DNA from: Blastococcus sp. DSM 46786
Lineage (GTDB): Bacteria; Actinomycetota; Actinomycetes; Mycobacteriales; Geodermatophilaceae
Direction of reading: 5' to 3'
Assembly (NCBI RefSeq): GCF_900109665.1
Contig: NZ_FOAO01000017.1
Location: 54,921 to 118,920 of the forward strand
Length of the DNA stretch: 64,000 bases
Part shown: positions 48,605-57,949 of the stretch, in pieces
Layout: every line of letters starts with the position of its first letter
How positions within the stretch are numbered: the stretch's first letter is position 1
Program-made: the position numbers and the translations under genes
Notes under the pieces: model-generated
Seen by the model: the letters and a program-made list of their open reading frames with translations, nothing else
Databases searched by the model: none
Told to the model about the DNA's origin: nothing

Positions 48605-50219
48605 TGCGCACCTCCTGCTCGCCCGTCGACCGCAACTCCCGGAGCGCCCCCACCAGCTGCGCCCGGGCCGTGCCCATCATGACGGCCAGCGCCACGACCA
48701 GCACGGCGCCCCCGACGACGACGCCGGCGCCCAGCGCGGCCAACACCCCGTCGGGCACGGGGTCCGCACCGAGGACGCGAGCCAGCCACAGCCCTGCCCC
48801 GCCCGCCAGGACCGCCGCCCCCACCGCGGCCGGGCCGCCCCGGGACAGCCCGTGCAGCGCCGGCCGGCCCGCCACCCGCAGCACCACCACCACCAGCCCG
48901 GCACCGGCGACGGTCACCCCGAGCGTGTGGCCGAGGGCCAGCGCCGCCGCCCGGTCCGCCGAGGGCAGCGCCGCGGCCAGGACGACGTCGGCGGCGACGG
49001 CGAGCAGCCAGCCGCCGAGGACGCACACGGTCGGTGCCTTCCACAGCCCGCGGGCGTAGAGCGCACGGGTGAGGACGGCCACCAGCGCATAGCCGAGCAG
49101 GCCGGGCGCGAAGGCCACCACCGTGTCCCGCAGCGCCGCCACCTCGCGATCGGTGCCGCCGGCGAAGAACACCCGCGCCACCGGGCCGGCCGCGGCGACC
49201 AGCGCCGCGGTGGCGACGGCGGAGGCGGCGACGGTGAGCAGGACGACCGGCGCCAGCGCGCGGCGGTAGCCGGTCTCGTCACCGACCTCGGCGCGCTCGG
49301 CCAGACCGGGGTAGGCGGAGGTGGCCAGGGGCACGGCGAGCGCCGCCCACGGCAGGAGGAAGACGGTCAGGCCGGCGACGTACACGACCTGGGTCCCTTC
49401 GGGCGCCCCGCTGTTGGCCAGCCGGATGGCGACCGCGGCCACCAGCTGCTGGCCGGCGAGGGTGAGGACGCCGGCGAGGGCGAGCCGGCGGACCCGCGGG
49501 GCGGCGCCGACCGGGAAGCGCAACGCCGGTCGCAGCCCCAGCCGCAGCCCCCGCAGCGGCACGAGAAGGCTCAGGCTGAGCGCCACCACGCCGAGCGTCG
49601 TCCCCACGCCGAGCACGAGCTCGGCGGGCGTGGACAACCCCGCCACCTCCTGCCCGCCGCCCATGGCGGCGAACGCCAGGTAGGCCGCCGCCACGACGAC
49701 GCTGGACAGCAGCGGCGCGAGCGCCGGGCCGGCGAAGCGCCGGTGGGCCTGCAGCACGCCGGTGAGGACGATGCCGATGCCGTAGAGGACCACCTGCGGC
49801 GCGAAGACCAGCAGGAAGCGGGCGGCGAGCTCCACCTGCTCGGGGTCCTCCGCGCCGAGCAGCAGCCGCGCGATCGGCTCGGCCAGCAACGCCACCAGCA
49901 CCGCCAGGGGCACGAGCAGCAGCAGGGTCCAGCCGAGCAGGGCCGACGCCGTGCGCCGCACCTGCTCGCGGTCCCCGGCGGCGATGCCGCCGGCGAGCAT
50001 GGGGACGACGAGGCTGGCCAGCGCACCGCCGGCGACGACCTCGAAGACGATGTTCGGCACGTTGTTGGCCGCGAGGTAGGTGTCGCCGGTGCTGCCGGGG
50101 CCGACCGTGTTGGTGAAGACCAGCGTGCGGCCGAACCCGCCCAGCCGGGACAGGACGGTGAGCACCGCGATCAGCGCGGCGGCACCGGCCACCCCGCGGG
50201 CCACCTGCCGCCCGGTCAC
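48597..50219 (-). CDS. MurJ/MviN-family lipid flippase
   Basis: A 540-residue protein with about 14 transmembrane helices, starting at GTG 50219. The N-terminal AVLTVLSRLGGFGRTLVFTNTVG, the AANNVPNIVFEVVAGGALASLVVP segment and GYRRALAPVVLLTVAASAVAT match the MVF/MurJ fold of the MOP superfamily. Canonical MurJ moves lipid II outward. The main MurJ of actinobacteria usually lies near the replication origin, so this copy is probably a second, dedicated flippase for the lipid-linked product of this cluster (inference). Confidence 0.88.
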   Translation of the reverse strand: MTGRQVARGVAGAAALIAVLTVLSRLGGFGRTLVFTNTVGPGSTGDTYLAANNVPNIVFEVVAGGALASLVVPMLAGGIAAGDREQVRRTASALLGWTLLLLVPLAVLVALLAEPIARLLLGAEDPEQVELAARFLLVFAPQVVLYGIGIVLTGVLQAHRRFAGPALAPLLSSVVVAAAYLAFAAMGGGQEVAGLSTPAELVLGVGTTLGVVALSLSLLVPLRGLRLGLRPALRFPVGAAPRVRRLALAGVLTLAGQQLVAAVAIRLANSGAPEGTQVVYVAGLTVFLLPWAALAVPLATSAYPGLAERAEVGDETGYRRALAPVVLLTVAASAVATAALVAAAGPVARVFFAGGTDREVAALRDTVVAFAPGLLGYALVAVLTRALYARGLWKAPTVCVLGGWLLAVAADVVLAAALPSADRAAALALGHTLGVTVAGAGLVVVVLRVAGRPALHGLSRGGPAAVGAAVLAGGAGLWLARVLGADPVPDGVLAALGAGVVVGGAVLVVALAVMMGTARAQLVGALRELRSTGEQEVRSG

Positions 50220-51055
50220 GAGGGACGGCGGCCGAGGCGGTCCAGTTCGCGCAGGCCCGGCGTGGCCTCGATGACGCGGGTGAAGCTGACCCGCTCGCTG
50301 GCGAGGGTGAGGCCGCTGACCGCGACCAGCGCGCCGGCCCGGACCGCGCGCGAGCCGACGGCGGCGAGCCGCAGCCCCAGCAGCGCGCCGAGGGCGTTGG
50401 CCCCGCTGTCACCGAGCATGACCCGCTCGCCGAGATCCTCGGGCAGCACCGCGAGAGTTGCCCCGAGCGGCCCGGCGGCCAGCCTCCCGGCGGGCCCGCC
50501 GAGGCCGGCGGCTGCGGCCAGGACGCCCACCTTGGCCGCGCGCCCCGGCCGCAGGTCGAGCAGGTTGAGCAGGTTCGCCGTCCCGGCCACGAGACCGGTG
50601 GTGAGCACGCCGTCGACGAGCGCACCGGCGCCGCGGCCGCTCCCGCGGGTCAGCAGGGCCGCCGTCGCGGCGGCGGCCCCGATCCCGGCGACCTTCACCG
50701 CGCCGGCGGACACCCGGCCCTCCCGCAGCGCCCGCAGGTGACCGGCGAGCCCCTTGTCCCGGGCCTGCTCCGGCCGGGCGCCGGCGAGGTCGTCGTAGCC
50801 GCCGACGAGGCCGGACGCGGCACCGACCACCACCGCGGCGGCCCGGGTGCCGGGTGGAGCACCGAGCGCGGCGGACGCCGTCGCAGCGGCCGCGAGCGCC
50901 GGCCCGCCGAGGAGGCTGACCGGGCGGCCGGCGTAGTTGGTGCGCCGCCACGGCTCACCGGCGGGGCGGGCCGCCAACCGGGCGGCCACCGACAGGGCGC
51001 CGCGGGCCGCCCCGGCTCCGGCGACGGCGAGCAGCGCGGTGCGCCCCGCGCTCAC
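50216..51055 (-). CDS. MraY/WecA-like prenyl-phosphate sugar transferase homologue, short and divergent
   Basis: A 279-residue membrane protein. Recognisable MraY/WecA elements are the aspartate pair in GGYDDLAG, the NLLNLLDLRPGRAAK segment in place of the usual N-x-x-N-x-x-D-G block, and GDSGANALG. The typical HHH-containing loop is not seen, and it is shorter than WecA (about 350). It may still transfer a sugar-phosphate onto a prenyl carrier, or be a non-catalytic partner. It overlaps murJ and steB by 4 bp on either side. Confidence 0.72.
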   Translation of the reverse strand: MSAGRTALLAVAGAGAARGALSVAARLAARPAGEPWRRTNYAGRPVSLLGGPALAAAATASAALGAPPGTRAAAVVVGAASGLVGGYDDLAGARPEQARDKGLAGHLRALREGRVSAGAVKVAGIGAAAATAALLTRGSGRGAGALVDGVLTTGLVAGTANLLNLLDLRPGRAAKVGVLAAAAGLGGPAGRLAAGPLGATLAVLPEDLGERVMLGDSGANALGALLGLRLAAVGSRAVRAGALVAVSGLTLASERVSFTRVIEATPGLRELDRLGRRPS

Positions 51056-51999
51056 TGGGCGGCGGCGGGCAGCGGCGGCACCGGCTGGGTGTCCTCGCCG
51101 GTCCCGTACATGCCCGAGGTGCCCTGCGACTCCTGCCCGAGCGCGAGCACGGTGCTGATCCGGCCGACGACGGTGCCGACGTTGTCGACCGTGGAGATGG
51201 CGGAGGCGAGCGCCGGGTCCGCGCGCACGGCGCCGATCAGCCCGTTGGGGCGGGCCGACGGGGCGTCGCCGGCGATCACCGCGCCCCGGCCCTGCTGGTC
51301 CAGGGCGCTGGCCAGCGCGATCAGGGCGGCGTTGCGGGCGTCGGCGTCGTCACCGGTGAACCCGCTGCCGGTGAGCAGCACTGCGTGGTCGGCGGGCGTG
51401 ACCGAGGCGCCCTCGGGGACGAGCACGTCCAGGGAGGCCAGGCCGGCCAGCACGGAGGAGACCGCGGCGGTGTCGGGCGCCGGCCCGTCCGGCGGGATCA
51501 TGAGCACCTGCGCCAGCAGCGAGCCCACCAGGACGCCGGTGTCACCGCTCTCGGGCAGCTGCAGGCCGGCCGGCCGTCCCGGGCCGGTCACGAAGCTCTG
51601 CAGCGCGGCCCCGGTGGCCGGGTCGGTGTACTCCGGCTGGAGCCGCACCACACCGCTGACCGACCCGCCCGCCTCGCCGATGAGGGCGGTGACCGCTTCG
51701 ACCGTCTCGGGGGTGACGGTGTCGTTGGTCGGGACGAGGAGCACCGAGCGGTCGGTGAGCGTGCCCTGGACCAGCGCGTCGTCCACGGCCTCCTCGAACT
51801 CCGCGGAGGTGTCCAGCTGCGCCTCGAGCTCCTGCGTGCGGTCCTCGAGGTCCCGCTTGTCCTGCTCGAGGTCGGCCACCTGGTTCTCGATGTCGGCGAG
51901 GATCGGCTCGTTGAGCGCCGTCGTCCCGATGACGATGCCCAGGGCGACCGCGAGGAAGACCGCGATCAGAGAAACCAGGTGGTAACGGAAGTCGATCAC
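51052..51999 (-). CDS. steB: SteB/MctB family protein
   Basis: A 315-residue protein from GTG 51999, overlapping steA. It begins VIDFRYHLVSLIAVFLAVALGIVIG, a membrane anchor, then a coiled coil (about 45-75) and an extracytoplasmic domain ending in an acidic/Pro tail. It is homologous to M. tuberculosis Rv1698 (MctB), described as a copper-export protein, and to corynebacterial SteB, which with SteA supports septal peptidoglycan cleavage. steA-steB-pyrG order matches Rv1697-Rv1699. Confidence 0.9.
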   Translation of the reverse strand: MIDFRYHLVSLIAVFLAVALGIVIGTTALNEPILADIENQVADLEQDKRDLEDRTQELEAQLDTSAEFEEAVDDALVQGTLTDRSVLLVPTNDTVTPETVEAVTALIGEAGGSVSGVVRLQPEYTDPATGAALQSFVTGPGRPAGLQLPESGDTGVLVGSLLAQVLMIPPDGPAPDTAAVSSVLAGLASLDVLVPEGASVTPADHAVLLTGSGFTGDDADARNAALIALASALDQQGRGAVIAGDAPSARPNGLIGAVRADPALASAISTVDNVGTVVGRISTVLALGQESQGTSGMYGTGEDTQPVPPLPAAAQ

Positions 52000-53183
52000 G
52001 CGAAGAGGTTCTCCAGCCAGAACATGAAGCTGTTCCATTGGTCGAGCAGCAGGTCCAGGTAGACGCGCCCGGCCGCGGACAGGGCCAGCGCCGACCCGAT
52101 CGCGACGAAGGCGGCGATCACCAGGACCACGAGTGCGGTCGTCGAGATGCGGCTGCGGTAGAGCCGGCTGACGCCCTTGGCGTCGACCAGCTTGCCGCCC
52201 AGCCGCAGGCGGGTGAGGAACGTCGACGCCATGCCCCCGCGCCCCTTGTCCAGGAACTCCACGAGCGTGGCGTGCGTGCCGACGGCGACGATGAGCGTGG
52301 CGCCCTTCTCGTCGGCCAGGAGCATCGCGATGTCCTCGCTGGTGGCGGCCGCGGGGAAGGTGATGGCGTCGACGCCGAGATCCTGCACGCGGGCCAGCCC
52401 GGGGGCGCGGCCGTCGGCGTAGGCGTGCACGACCACCTCGGCGCCGGAGCGCAGCACGTCGTCGCTGACCGAGTCCATGTCGCCGATGATCATGTCCGGC
52501 GAGTAGCCCGCCTCGACCAGCGCGTCGGCGCCGCCGTCCACGCCGATGAGGACCGGGCGGTAGTCGCGGATGTAGGAGCGGAGGGCGTGCAGGTCCTCCT
52601 TGTAGTCGTAGCCGCGGACGACCACGAGCACGTGCCGGCCCTCGATCGTCGTCGTCACGTCCGGGACGCCGACGCCGTCGAGCAGGAGCGCGCGCTCGCG
52701 CTTCATGTACTCCATGGTGTTGGCGGCGAACGCCTCCAACTGCACCGAGAGGCCGGCCTTCGCGTCGGCCATCGCGGCGGCGACGGTGTCGGCGTCGTGC
52801 TCGGTGCCCTCCGCGAGGACCGTGCCCTCGGCGTCGAGCAGGCGGCCGTCCTCGACGCGGACCCCGGCGCCTTCCTTGACCTTCGCGAAGACGTCCTTGC
52901 CGACGTCGTCGAGCAGGGGGATGCCGGCGTTGATCAGGATCTCCGGGCCCAGGTTCGGGTAGCGGCCGGAGATGCTGGGCGCGGCGTTGACCACGGCGGC
53001 GACCTTGCAGCCCACCAGCGCGTCGGCGCTCACGCGGTCGATGTCGACGTGGTCGATGACGGCGATGTCGCCGGGGCGCAACCGCTTCGTCAGGTTCTTG
53101 GTGCGCCGGTCCAGGCGGACGGTGCCGGCGGTGCCGGGACCCGCCTCCTGAGCCCGGCCGCGGCGAACGGTGCCGATGCGCAT
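51996..53183 (-). CDS. steA: Cytokinetic ring protein SteA
   Basis: A 395-residue protein from ATG 53183. An N-terminal domain (KNLTKRLRPGDIAVIDHVDIDR, VAAVVNAAPSISGRYPNLGP) and a central domain (VLVVVRGYDYKEDLHALRSYIRDY; SPDMIIGDMDSVSDD) with thiamin-pyrophosphokinase-like architecture precede a C-terminal membrane anchor (about 355-380). In Corynebacterium, SteA with SteB helps daughter-cell separation. The gene corresponds to Rv1697. Confidence 0.91.
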   Translation of the reverse strand: MRIGTVRRGRAQEAGPGTAGTVRLDRRTKNLTKRLRPGDIAVIDHVDIDRVSADALVGCKVAAVVNAAPSISGRYPNLGPEILINAGIPLLDDVGKDVFAKVKEGAGVRVEDGRLLDAEGTVLAEGTEHDADTVAAAMADAKAGLSVQLEAFAANTMEYMKRERALLLDGVGVPDVTTTIEGRHVLVVVRGYDYKEDLHALRSYIRDYRPVLIGVDGGADALVEAGYSPDMIIGDMDSVSDDVLRSGAEVVVHAYADGRAPGLARVQDLGVDAITFPAAATSEDIAMLLADEKGATLIVAVGTHATLVEFLDKGRGGMASTFLTRLRLGGKLVDAKGVSRLYRSRISTTALVVLVIAAFVAIGSALALSAAGRVYLDLLLDQWNSFMFWLENLFA

Positions 53184-53335
53184 GACATCGCATGCTGCCA
53201 CGATCGGCGGTCGGGCCGATCCTCCGACGCGCCTCGGCAACCCCCTGGTCACGCAACGTGTCCGACACCACCTCCGCCCGACACGCCGGGCGCGCCGGGT
53301 CGGCCGCTTGCGCGGAACCGTTACCGAGTCGTGAC

Positions 53336-53341
53336 TAGCGT
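53336..53341 (+). promoter_or_regulatory. -10 hexamer of leaderless TetR gene
   Basis: TAGCGT, seven bases before GTG 53349. No ribosome site lies before the GTG. It is divergent from steA, whose start lies 166 bp away. Confidence 0.5.
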
Positions 53342-53348
53342 TGCGCGT

Positions 53349-54173
53349 GTGACTGGAGTGGCCGGAGCCCTGACGACCGCAGCGTCCCTCCCGCAGGTCG
53401 AGGAGAGCGCTCCCGCGCCTGCCGGTGCGGCGGTGATCCGGGCCGTGCCGGCGCCCGAGCCGGTCGCGCCGCCCGCTCCCCCGCGGGGGCAACCCGCCGA
53501 GGGGGACGCCGAGGACCGGCCCCGCGGTCGCCGGAAGCCGCGGGGACAGGGCATCCGCGAGCACCGCCGGCAGCAGACCCGGGCGCGCATCGTCGACGCC
53601 GCCACGGACCTGTTCGACGCGCGGGGGTTCGACGCGGTCAGCGTGGTGGAGATCGCCCAGCGCGCCGGTGTGGTGGAGAAGACCGTCTTCAACCACTTCC
53701 CGGTCAAGGAGGGGCTCGTCTTCGACGCCGACCCGCCGATGCGCGCGGCTCTGCTGGACGCGGTGCGCCGGCGGCCGGCCGGTGAGTCGGTGGCCGCGGC
53801 CGCCGGGAGCTTCGTCGTCGCCGCGGTGAGCCTGCTGGGCACGCCCGAGGCCGCCGACGGGGTGGCCCGCATGGCGCGGGTGATCCGGGGCAGCCGCACG
53901 CTGCAGGTGCGCGAGCGGGAGATCCTGGGCGAGCTCACCACCTCGCTGGCCGACCTTATCGCCGAGGAGACCGCGGCGCGGCCGGGCCAGATCGAGCCGT
54001 GGCTGGCCGCGCACGCCGTGCTGGGCCTGTACGCCTCGTTGCTGGAGCTCGCGCGCGACCGGGTCCTCGCCGGGGTGAGCGGCCCCGAGCTGGCGGCCGA
54101 GCTGCGCCACCAGGGCCGGCGCGGCCTGGCCCTGCTGCAGTTCGGCCTCGCCGGCTACGCCAAGCGGAGGTGA
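53349..54173 (+). CDS. TetR family regulator with long N-terminal extension
   Basis: A 274-residue protein from GTG 53349. About 75 N-terminal residues are Pro/Ala/Arg-rich and disordered; the TetR HTH follows (RARIVDAATDLFDARGFDAVSV, then IAQRAGVVEKTVFNHFPVKEG). The C-terminal domain is a MftR-like ligand fold. No operator is visible within the short steA-TetR spacer beyond the promoter. The extended N-terminus is unusual for TetR. Confidence 0.86.
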   Translation: MTGVAGALTTAASLPQVEESAPAPAGAAVIRAVPAPEPVAPPAPPRGQPAEGDAEDRPRGRRKPRGQGIREHRRQQTRARIVDAATDLFDARGFDAVSVVEIAQRAGVVEKTVFNHFPVKEGLVFDADPPMRAALLDAVRRRPAGESVAAAAGSFVVAAVSLLGTPEAADGVARMARVIRGSRTLQVREREILGELTTSLADLIAEETAARPGQIEPWLAAHAVLGLYASLLELARDRVLAGVSGPELAAELRHQGRRGLALLQFGLAGYAKRR

Positions 54174-54219
54174 CCACCCCTCCGAGCGGGGGCCCGGAGG
54201 GCCTCCCGAGGAGGGGTGG
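54174..54219. terminator. Hairpin between convergent TetR and methyltransferase genes
   Basis: Perfect ten-base arms CCACCCCTCC (54174-54183) and GGAGGGGTGG (54210-54219) with a GC-rich inner stem. A second stem-loop, GCCGCCCCGCGAGGCGGC, follows at about 54223-54240. It lies directly after the TetR stop and would end transcription from both sides. No T-run is present. The rest of the 198-bp gap holds no gene. Confidence 0.6.
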
Positions 54220-54371
54220 GGAGCCGCCCCGCGAGGCGGCCCGCCGAGCGGGGCCCGAAGGGTCCCCGAGAAGGGCCGGAAACGGCTCAGCGCAACCGGA
54301 GCACGGCACCTGGCCGCGGTGTGATCCGGAGGATCACCATGTCATCGCACGGCTCCTGGCCGCGGTCCAGA

Positions 54372-55088
54372 TCACGGAGTGATCTGCAAAGAACGCAGCA
54401 ACTGGTCGCCGCGGTCGCCGGGGAGCGCCTGGTCGCGGGTGAACAGCGCGATGGCGACCATGTAGCCGTCGTCGCCGGCCCAGCCGTGCCCGTCCGCGCA
54501 GAGCCGGCGGATGTGCTCGCGGACCTTGGGCTCGCTGCTGTAGGGGCCGTAGTCCAGCCCCATGGCCAGGAAGTTGGCCACCCGGTAGCCGAGCTCCTCG
54601 GCCGTGCGCACCGTCGTCTCGGGGTCGGAGTAGCTGGCGACGGCGGTGATCACGTCGGTGTAGCCGACCTTGAGCAGCTGCAGCACCAGGTCGTTGCCGC
54701 GCACCCCGCCCCACAGCTCGGGCATCAGGATGTCGCGGTCGGGCGCGGGGATGTACGGCGGGTTGGAGATCACGGTCCGGGCCGGGCTGCCTCCCGCGGA
54801 GTCGGCCTGGTCGAAGAAGTCGCCGAGCTCGACGGTGTACCGCTCGGCGACGCCCCGCCCAGCGATGTTGGCGCGGGCCTGCTCCACCGACGGGGCGCTG
54901 ATGTCGTAGCTGCGCACCCGGAGGCAGGGCAGCGCGCGGACGACGTCGGAGACGGCCGTGGCGTCACCGGTCCCGAGTTCGTCGACCCCCTCCTCGGCCC
55001 ATCCGAGCTGGTCCCGGTACTGGCTGAGCAGCATGCACACCGAGAAGCCGTAGTGCGCGGACTCGTCGGTCGAGGAGAAGCACGTCAC
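54372..55088 (-). CDS. SAM-dependent methyltransferase with NPPY motif
   Basis: A 238-residue class I methyltransferase. Motif I is DELGTGDATAV (about 37-47), motif II an acidic strand end (VRSYDIS), and motif IV is SNPPYIP, the signature of enzymes that methylate a planar amino group (HemK/PrmC and N6-adenine types). Length fits a small protein or RNA methyltransferase. GTG 55088 begins VTCFSSTDESAHYGFSVCML. It stands alone between convergent TetR and recN. Confidence 0.82.
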   Translation of the reverse strand: MTCFSSTDESAHYGFSVCMLLSQYRDQLGWAEEGVDELGTGDATAVSDVVRALPCLRVRSYDISAPSVEQARANIAGRGVAERYTVELGDFFDQADSAGGSPARTVISNPPYIPAPDRDILMPELWGGVRGNDLVLQLLKVGYTDVITAVASYSDPETTVRTAEELGYRVANFLAMGLDYGPYSSEPKVREHIRRLCADGHGWAGDDGYMVAIALFTRDQALPGDRGDQLLRSLQITP

Positions 55089-55152
55089 CGACGCGCCCTA
55101 CCCCGGTGGGTGGCGCGGCACTCCCCCGCTCACCCGCTCCGGGGAACGCCGG

Positions 55153-56928
55153 TCAACGGGCGGCGGCCGCCACGGCGAGCAGCTCCCGCGCGTGCGCCTG
55201 CCCGGTGTCGCTGTCGGCGAGGCCGGAGAGCATCCGGGCCAGCTCCCGCACGCGGTCCTCGCCGTCGACCGAGCGGATGTCGGTGGCGGTGACCCCGGCG
55301 CCGGTGTCCGGCGCCTTGTCGACGACCAGGTGGGTGTCCGCGAAGGCGGCGACCTGGGCGAGGTGGGTGACGACGACGACCTGGTGGTCGCGGGCCAGCC
55401 GGGCCAGCCGCCGCCCGATCTCCCCCGCGGCCTGGCCGCCGACCCCGGCGTCGACCTCGTCGAAGACCATGACCGGCACCGGGTCGGCGCCGGCGAAGAC
55501 GACCTCGATGGCGAGCATGACGCGGGAGAGCTCACCGCCGGAGGCCCCCTTGTGGACCGGCCGCGGCGGCGCACCCGGGTGGGCGGCCAGCAGCAGCGCG
55601 ACCTCGTCGATGCCCTCGGGGCCCGGGTCGTCGGGGTGGCTGTTGATGCTGAAGGAGACCTGGGCGCTCTTCATCGCCAGGCCCGCCAGCTCGTCCCCGA
55701 CCTCGGTGGCGAAACCCTCCGCGGCCGCGCGCCGCCCCGCCGAGATCCCGGCGCCCAGGCGGTCGACCTCCGCGCGGGCGGCATCGCGCTCGGCCGCCAG
55801 CGCCTCGAGCGCCTCGTCGGAGACGTCGAGCTCGGAGAGCCGGCGCGCGGCGTCCTCGGCCCAGGCGAGCACGCCCGCGACGCCCGCACCGGGGTCGGCG
55901 TACTTGCGGACGAGCCCCGTCAGGGCGGCGCGGCGGTCGAGCACCTCCGCCAGGCGGGCGGGGTCGGCGTCGAGGTCGGCCACGTACCCGGCGAGCTGGC
56001 CCGCGACGTCGGAGACCACGGCGACGGCGTCCGCGAGATCCTGGGCGAGCATGACCAGCGTCGGGTCGTCGGAGCCGGCCAGGGCGCGCTCGGCGATGGC
56101 CAGCGCCGCGGTGGCGTCCTGCGGCACCTCGCCGGCGCCCAGGTCGCCGGTCACGTCGCCGACCAGGGCCATCCGCGCCTCGTCGGCCGCGGCGTGCAGC
56201 GCGTCGGCGTCGCTGAGCCGCTTGGCCTGGGTGTCCAGGGCCTCGTCCTCACCCGGTTCGGGGGCGACGTCGGCGATCTCCTCCAGCCCGTGCCGCAGCA
56301 CGTCGGCGGCCTGCGCCAGCTCCCGGGCCTGCCCCCGCCGGCGGTCCAGGTCGGCGGCGAGCTCCCGCCACCGCTGGTGGGCGGCGCGGTAGCGGTCCAG
56401 GAGGGCTAGGTGGTCGGCACCGGCGTACCGGTCGAGCGCGCGGCGCTGCTCGGCGGGGCGGGACAGCCGCAGCTGGTCGGTCTGGCCGTGCACCGCGAGC
56501 AGGCTCTCGGCGAGCTCGGCGACGACGCCGACGGGGACGCTGCGCCCGCCCAGGTAGGCGCGCGACCGGCCCTCGGCGCTGACGGTGCGGGCGAGGATGA
56601 GGCTGCCGTCGTCGTCGGGATCGGCGCCGGCGTCGGCCGCCCGCGCCCAGGCGGGCGACTCCGGGGGCAGCTCCATCCGCCCCTCCACCCCGGCGCGGCC
56701 GTTGGCCCGGACCCGGCCGGGGTCGGCCCGACCGCCGAACAGCAGGGTCAGCCCGGTGACCACCATGGTCTTGCCGGCGCCGGTCTCCCCCGTGACCACC
56801 GTCAGGCCGCGGCCGAGCTCGAGGGTGACGTCGTCGATGGCCCCCAGTCCGCGGATGCGCAGCTCCGACAGCCGGCCGGTCGCCGTCGTCGGCGCCGTCC
56901 GTTCAGGCGTCGTCGTGCGTGCTGCCAC
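55153..56928 (-). CDS. recN: DNA repair protein RecN
   Basis: A 591-residue SMC-like ATPase for double-strand break repair. Walker A GETGAGKT (47-54), the VHGQTDQLRLSRP segment, two coiled-coil arms and the C-terminal KGASGGELSRVMLAIEVV signature with VMVFDEVDAGVGGQ Walker B are present. GTG 56928 overlaps nadK by 26 bp. nadK-recN is conserved (Rv1695-Rv1696). Confidence 0.95.
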   Translation of the reverse strand: MAARTTTPERTAPTTATGRLSELRIRGLGAIDDVTLELGRGLTVVTGETGAGKTMVVTGLTLLFGGRADPGRVRANGRAGVEGRMELPPESPAWARAADAGADPDDDGSLILARTVSAEGRSRAYLGGRSVPVGVVAELAESLLAVHGQTDQLRLSRPAEQRRALDRYAGADHLALLDRYRAAHQRWRELAADLDRRRGQARELAQAADVLRHGLEEIADVAPEPGEDEALDTQAKRLSDADALHAAADEARMALVGDVTGDLGAGEVPQDATAALAIAERALAGSDDPTLVMLAQDLADAVAVVSDVAGQLAGYVADLDADPARLAEVLDRRAALTGLVRKYADPGAGVAGVLAWAEDAARRLSELDVSDEALEALAAERDAARAEVDRLGAGISAGRRAAAEGFATEVGDELAGLAMKSAQVSFSINSHPDDPGPEGIDEVALLLAAHPGAPPRPVHKGASGGELSRVMLAIEVVFAGADPVPVMVFDEVDAGVGGQAAGEIGRRLARLARDHQVVVVTHLAQVAAFADTHLVVDKAPDTGAGVTATDIRSVDGEDRVRELARMLSGLADSDTGQAHARELLAVAAAAR

Positions 56929-57949
56929 CGCTCACCTCCCGCGCCGTCTGGTCCGGGTCGTCGACGGAGACCACCTCGCGGGTGAGCACGTTGCGGCTGG
57001 TGAACAGCTCGTGCCCCGGACCGGCGTGCCGGGCGTCGCGGAAGCCGCGGACGGGCAGCCCGAACTTCGCCACCAGACGGTCGCCGAACGCGGCGGCGTG
57101 CACGCGCGCGATGCGCACCGGCCGGCTCGCCCGGCGGACCTCCACGCGGCCGCCGTCGGGGACGTCGAGAGTGCGGCGCCCGTCGGCCGAGACGCGGGCC
57201 TGGTTGCCGTCGGCGGGGACCGCGACGGTGACCACCGAGTTGGGCGAGGTCACCAGCGGCCGGGCGAAGAGGGCGTGGGCGTTGCTGGGCACCAGCAGCA
57301 GGGCCTCCACGTCGGGCCAGACGACCGGCCCGCCGGCGGAGAATGCGTAGGCGGTGGACCCGGTGGGGGTCGCGCAGAGCACGCCGTCGCAGCCGAAGCT
57401 GGTCAGCGGCCGCCCGTCGATCGCGATGACGACGTCGAGCACCCGGGAGCGCTCCGCCTTCTCCACGGAGATCTCGTTGAGCGCCCACGTGCCGCTGACG
57501 ACCATGCCGCCGCGGTCGACGACGTCGACCCGGATCGCCAGCCGCTCCTCGACCGAGTACTCGCAGTCCTCGATGGCGCTCAGGGTCTCCTCGACCGCCT
57601 CGGGCTCGGTCTCGGCGAGGAAGCCGACGCGGCCCAGGTTGACCCCCATCAGCGCGGCGTCGGTGTACCGGGCCAGCTCCGCGGCGCGCAGGAAGGTGCC
57701 GTCCCCGCCGAAGACCATGACGATCTCGGCGTCCTTCGCCGCGCCCTCGTCGCAGGGCACCACCTCGGCGCCGGGGATCTCCAGGTCGGGCGCCTCGTCC
57801 TCGAGCACCTTGACCCCGATGCCACCGCGGAGCAGCCGCGCCGCGGAGGTGCGGGCCAGCTCGACGATGTCCCGCCGTCCGGTGTGCACCGTGAGCAGGA
57901 CCCGTCGGGGGCCCCGCTCACCGGTCGCTGCCGTGCTCGGCTCGGTCAC
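56903..57949 (-). CDS. nadK: NAD kinase
   Basis: A 348-residue kinase producing NADP from NAD. The GGDGT motif is at 81-85, followed by NEIS (ALNEISVEK), GSTAYAFSAGGP, and the C-terminal strands. GTG 57949 overlaps the tlyA stop as GTGA. It has an extra C-terminal tail of about 50 residues (TSRNVLTREVVSVDD... onward). Confidence 0.95.
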   Translation of the reverse strand: MTEPSTAATGERGPRRVLLTVHTGRRDIVELARTSAARLLRGGIGVKVLEDEAPDLEIPGAEVVPCDEGAAKDAEIVMVFGGDGTFLRAAELARYTDAALMGVNLGRVGFLAETEPEAVEETLSAIEDCEYSVEERLAIRVDVVDRGGMVVSGTWALNEISVEKAERSRVLDVVIAIDGRPLTSFGCDGVLCATPTGSTAYAFSAGGPVVWPDVEALLLVPSNAHALFARPLVTSPNSVVTVAVPADGNQARVSADGRRTLDVPDGGRVEVRRASRPVRIARVHAAAFGDRLVAKFGLPVRGFRDARHAGPGHELFTSRNVLTREVVSVDDPDQTAREVSGGSTHDDA

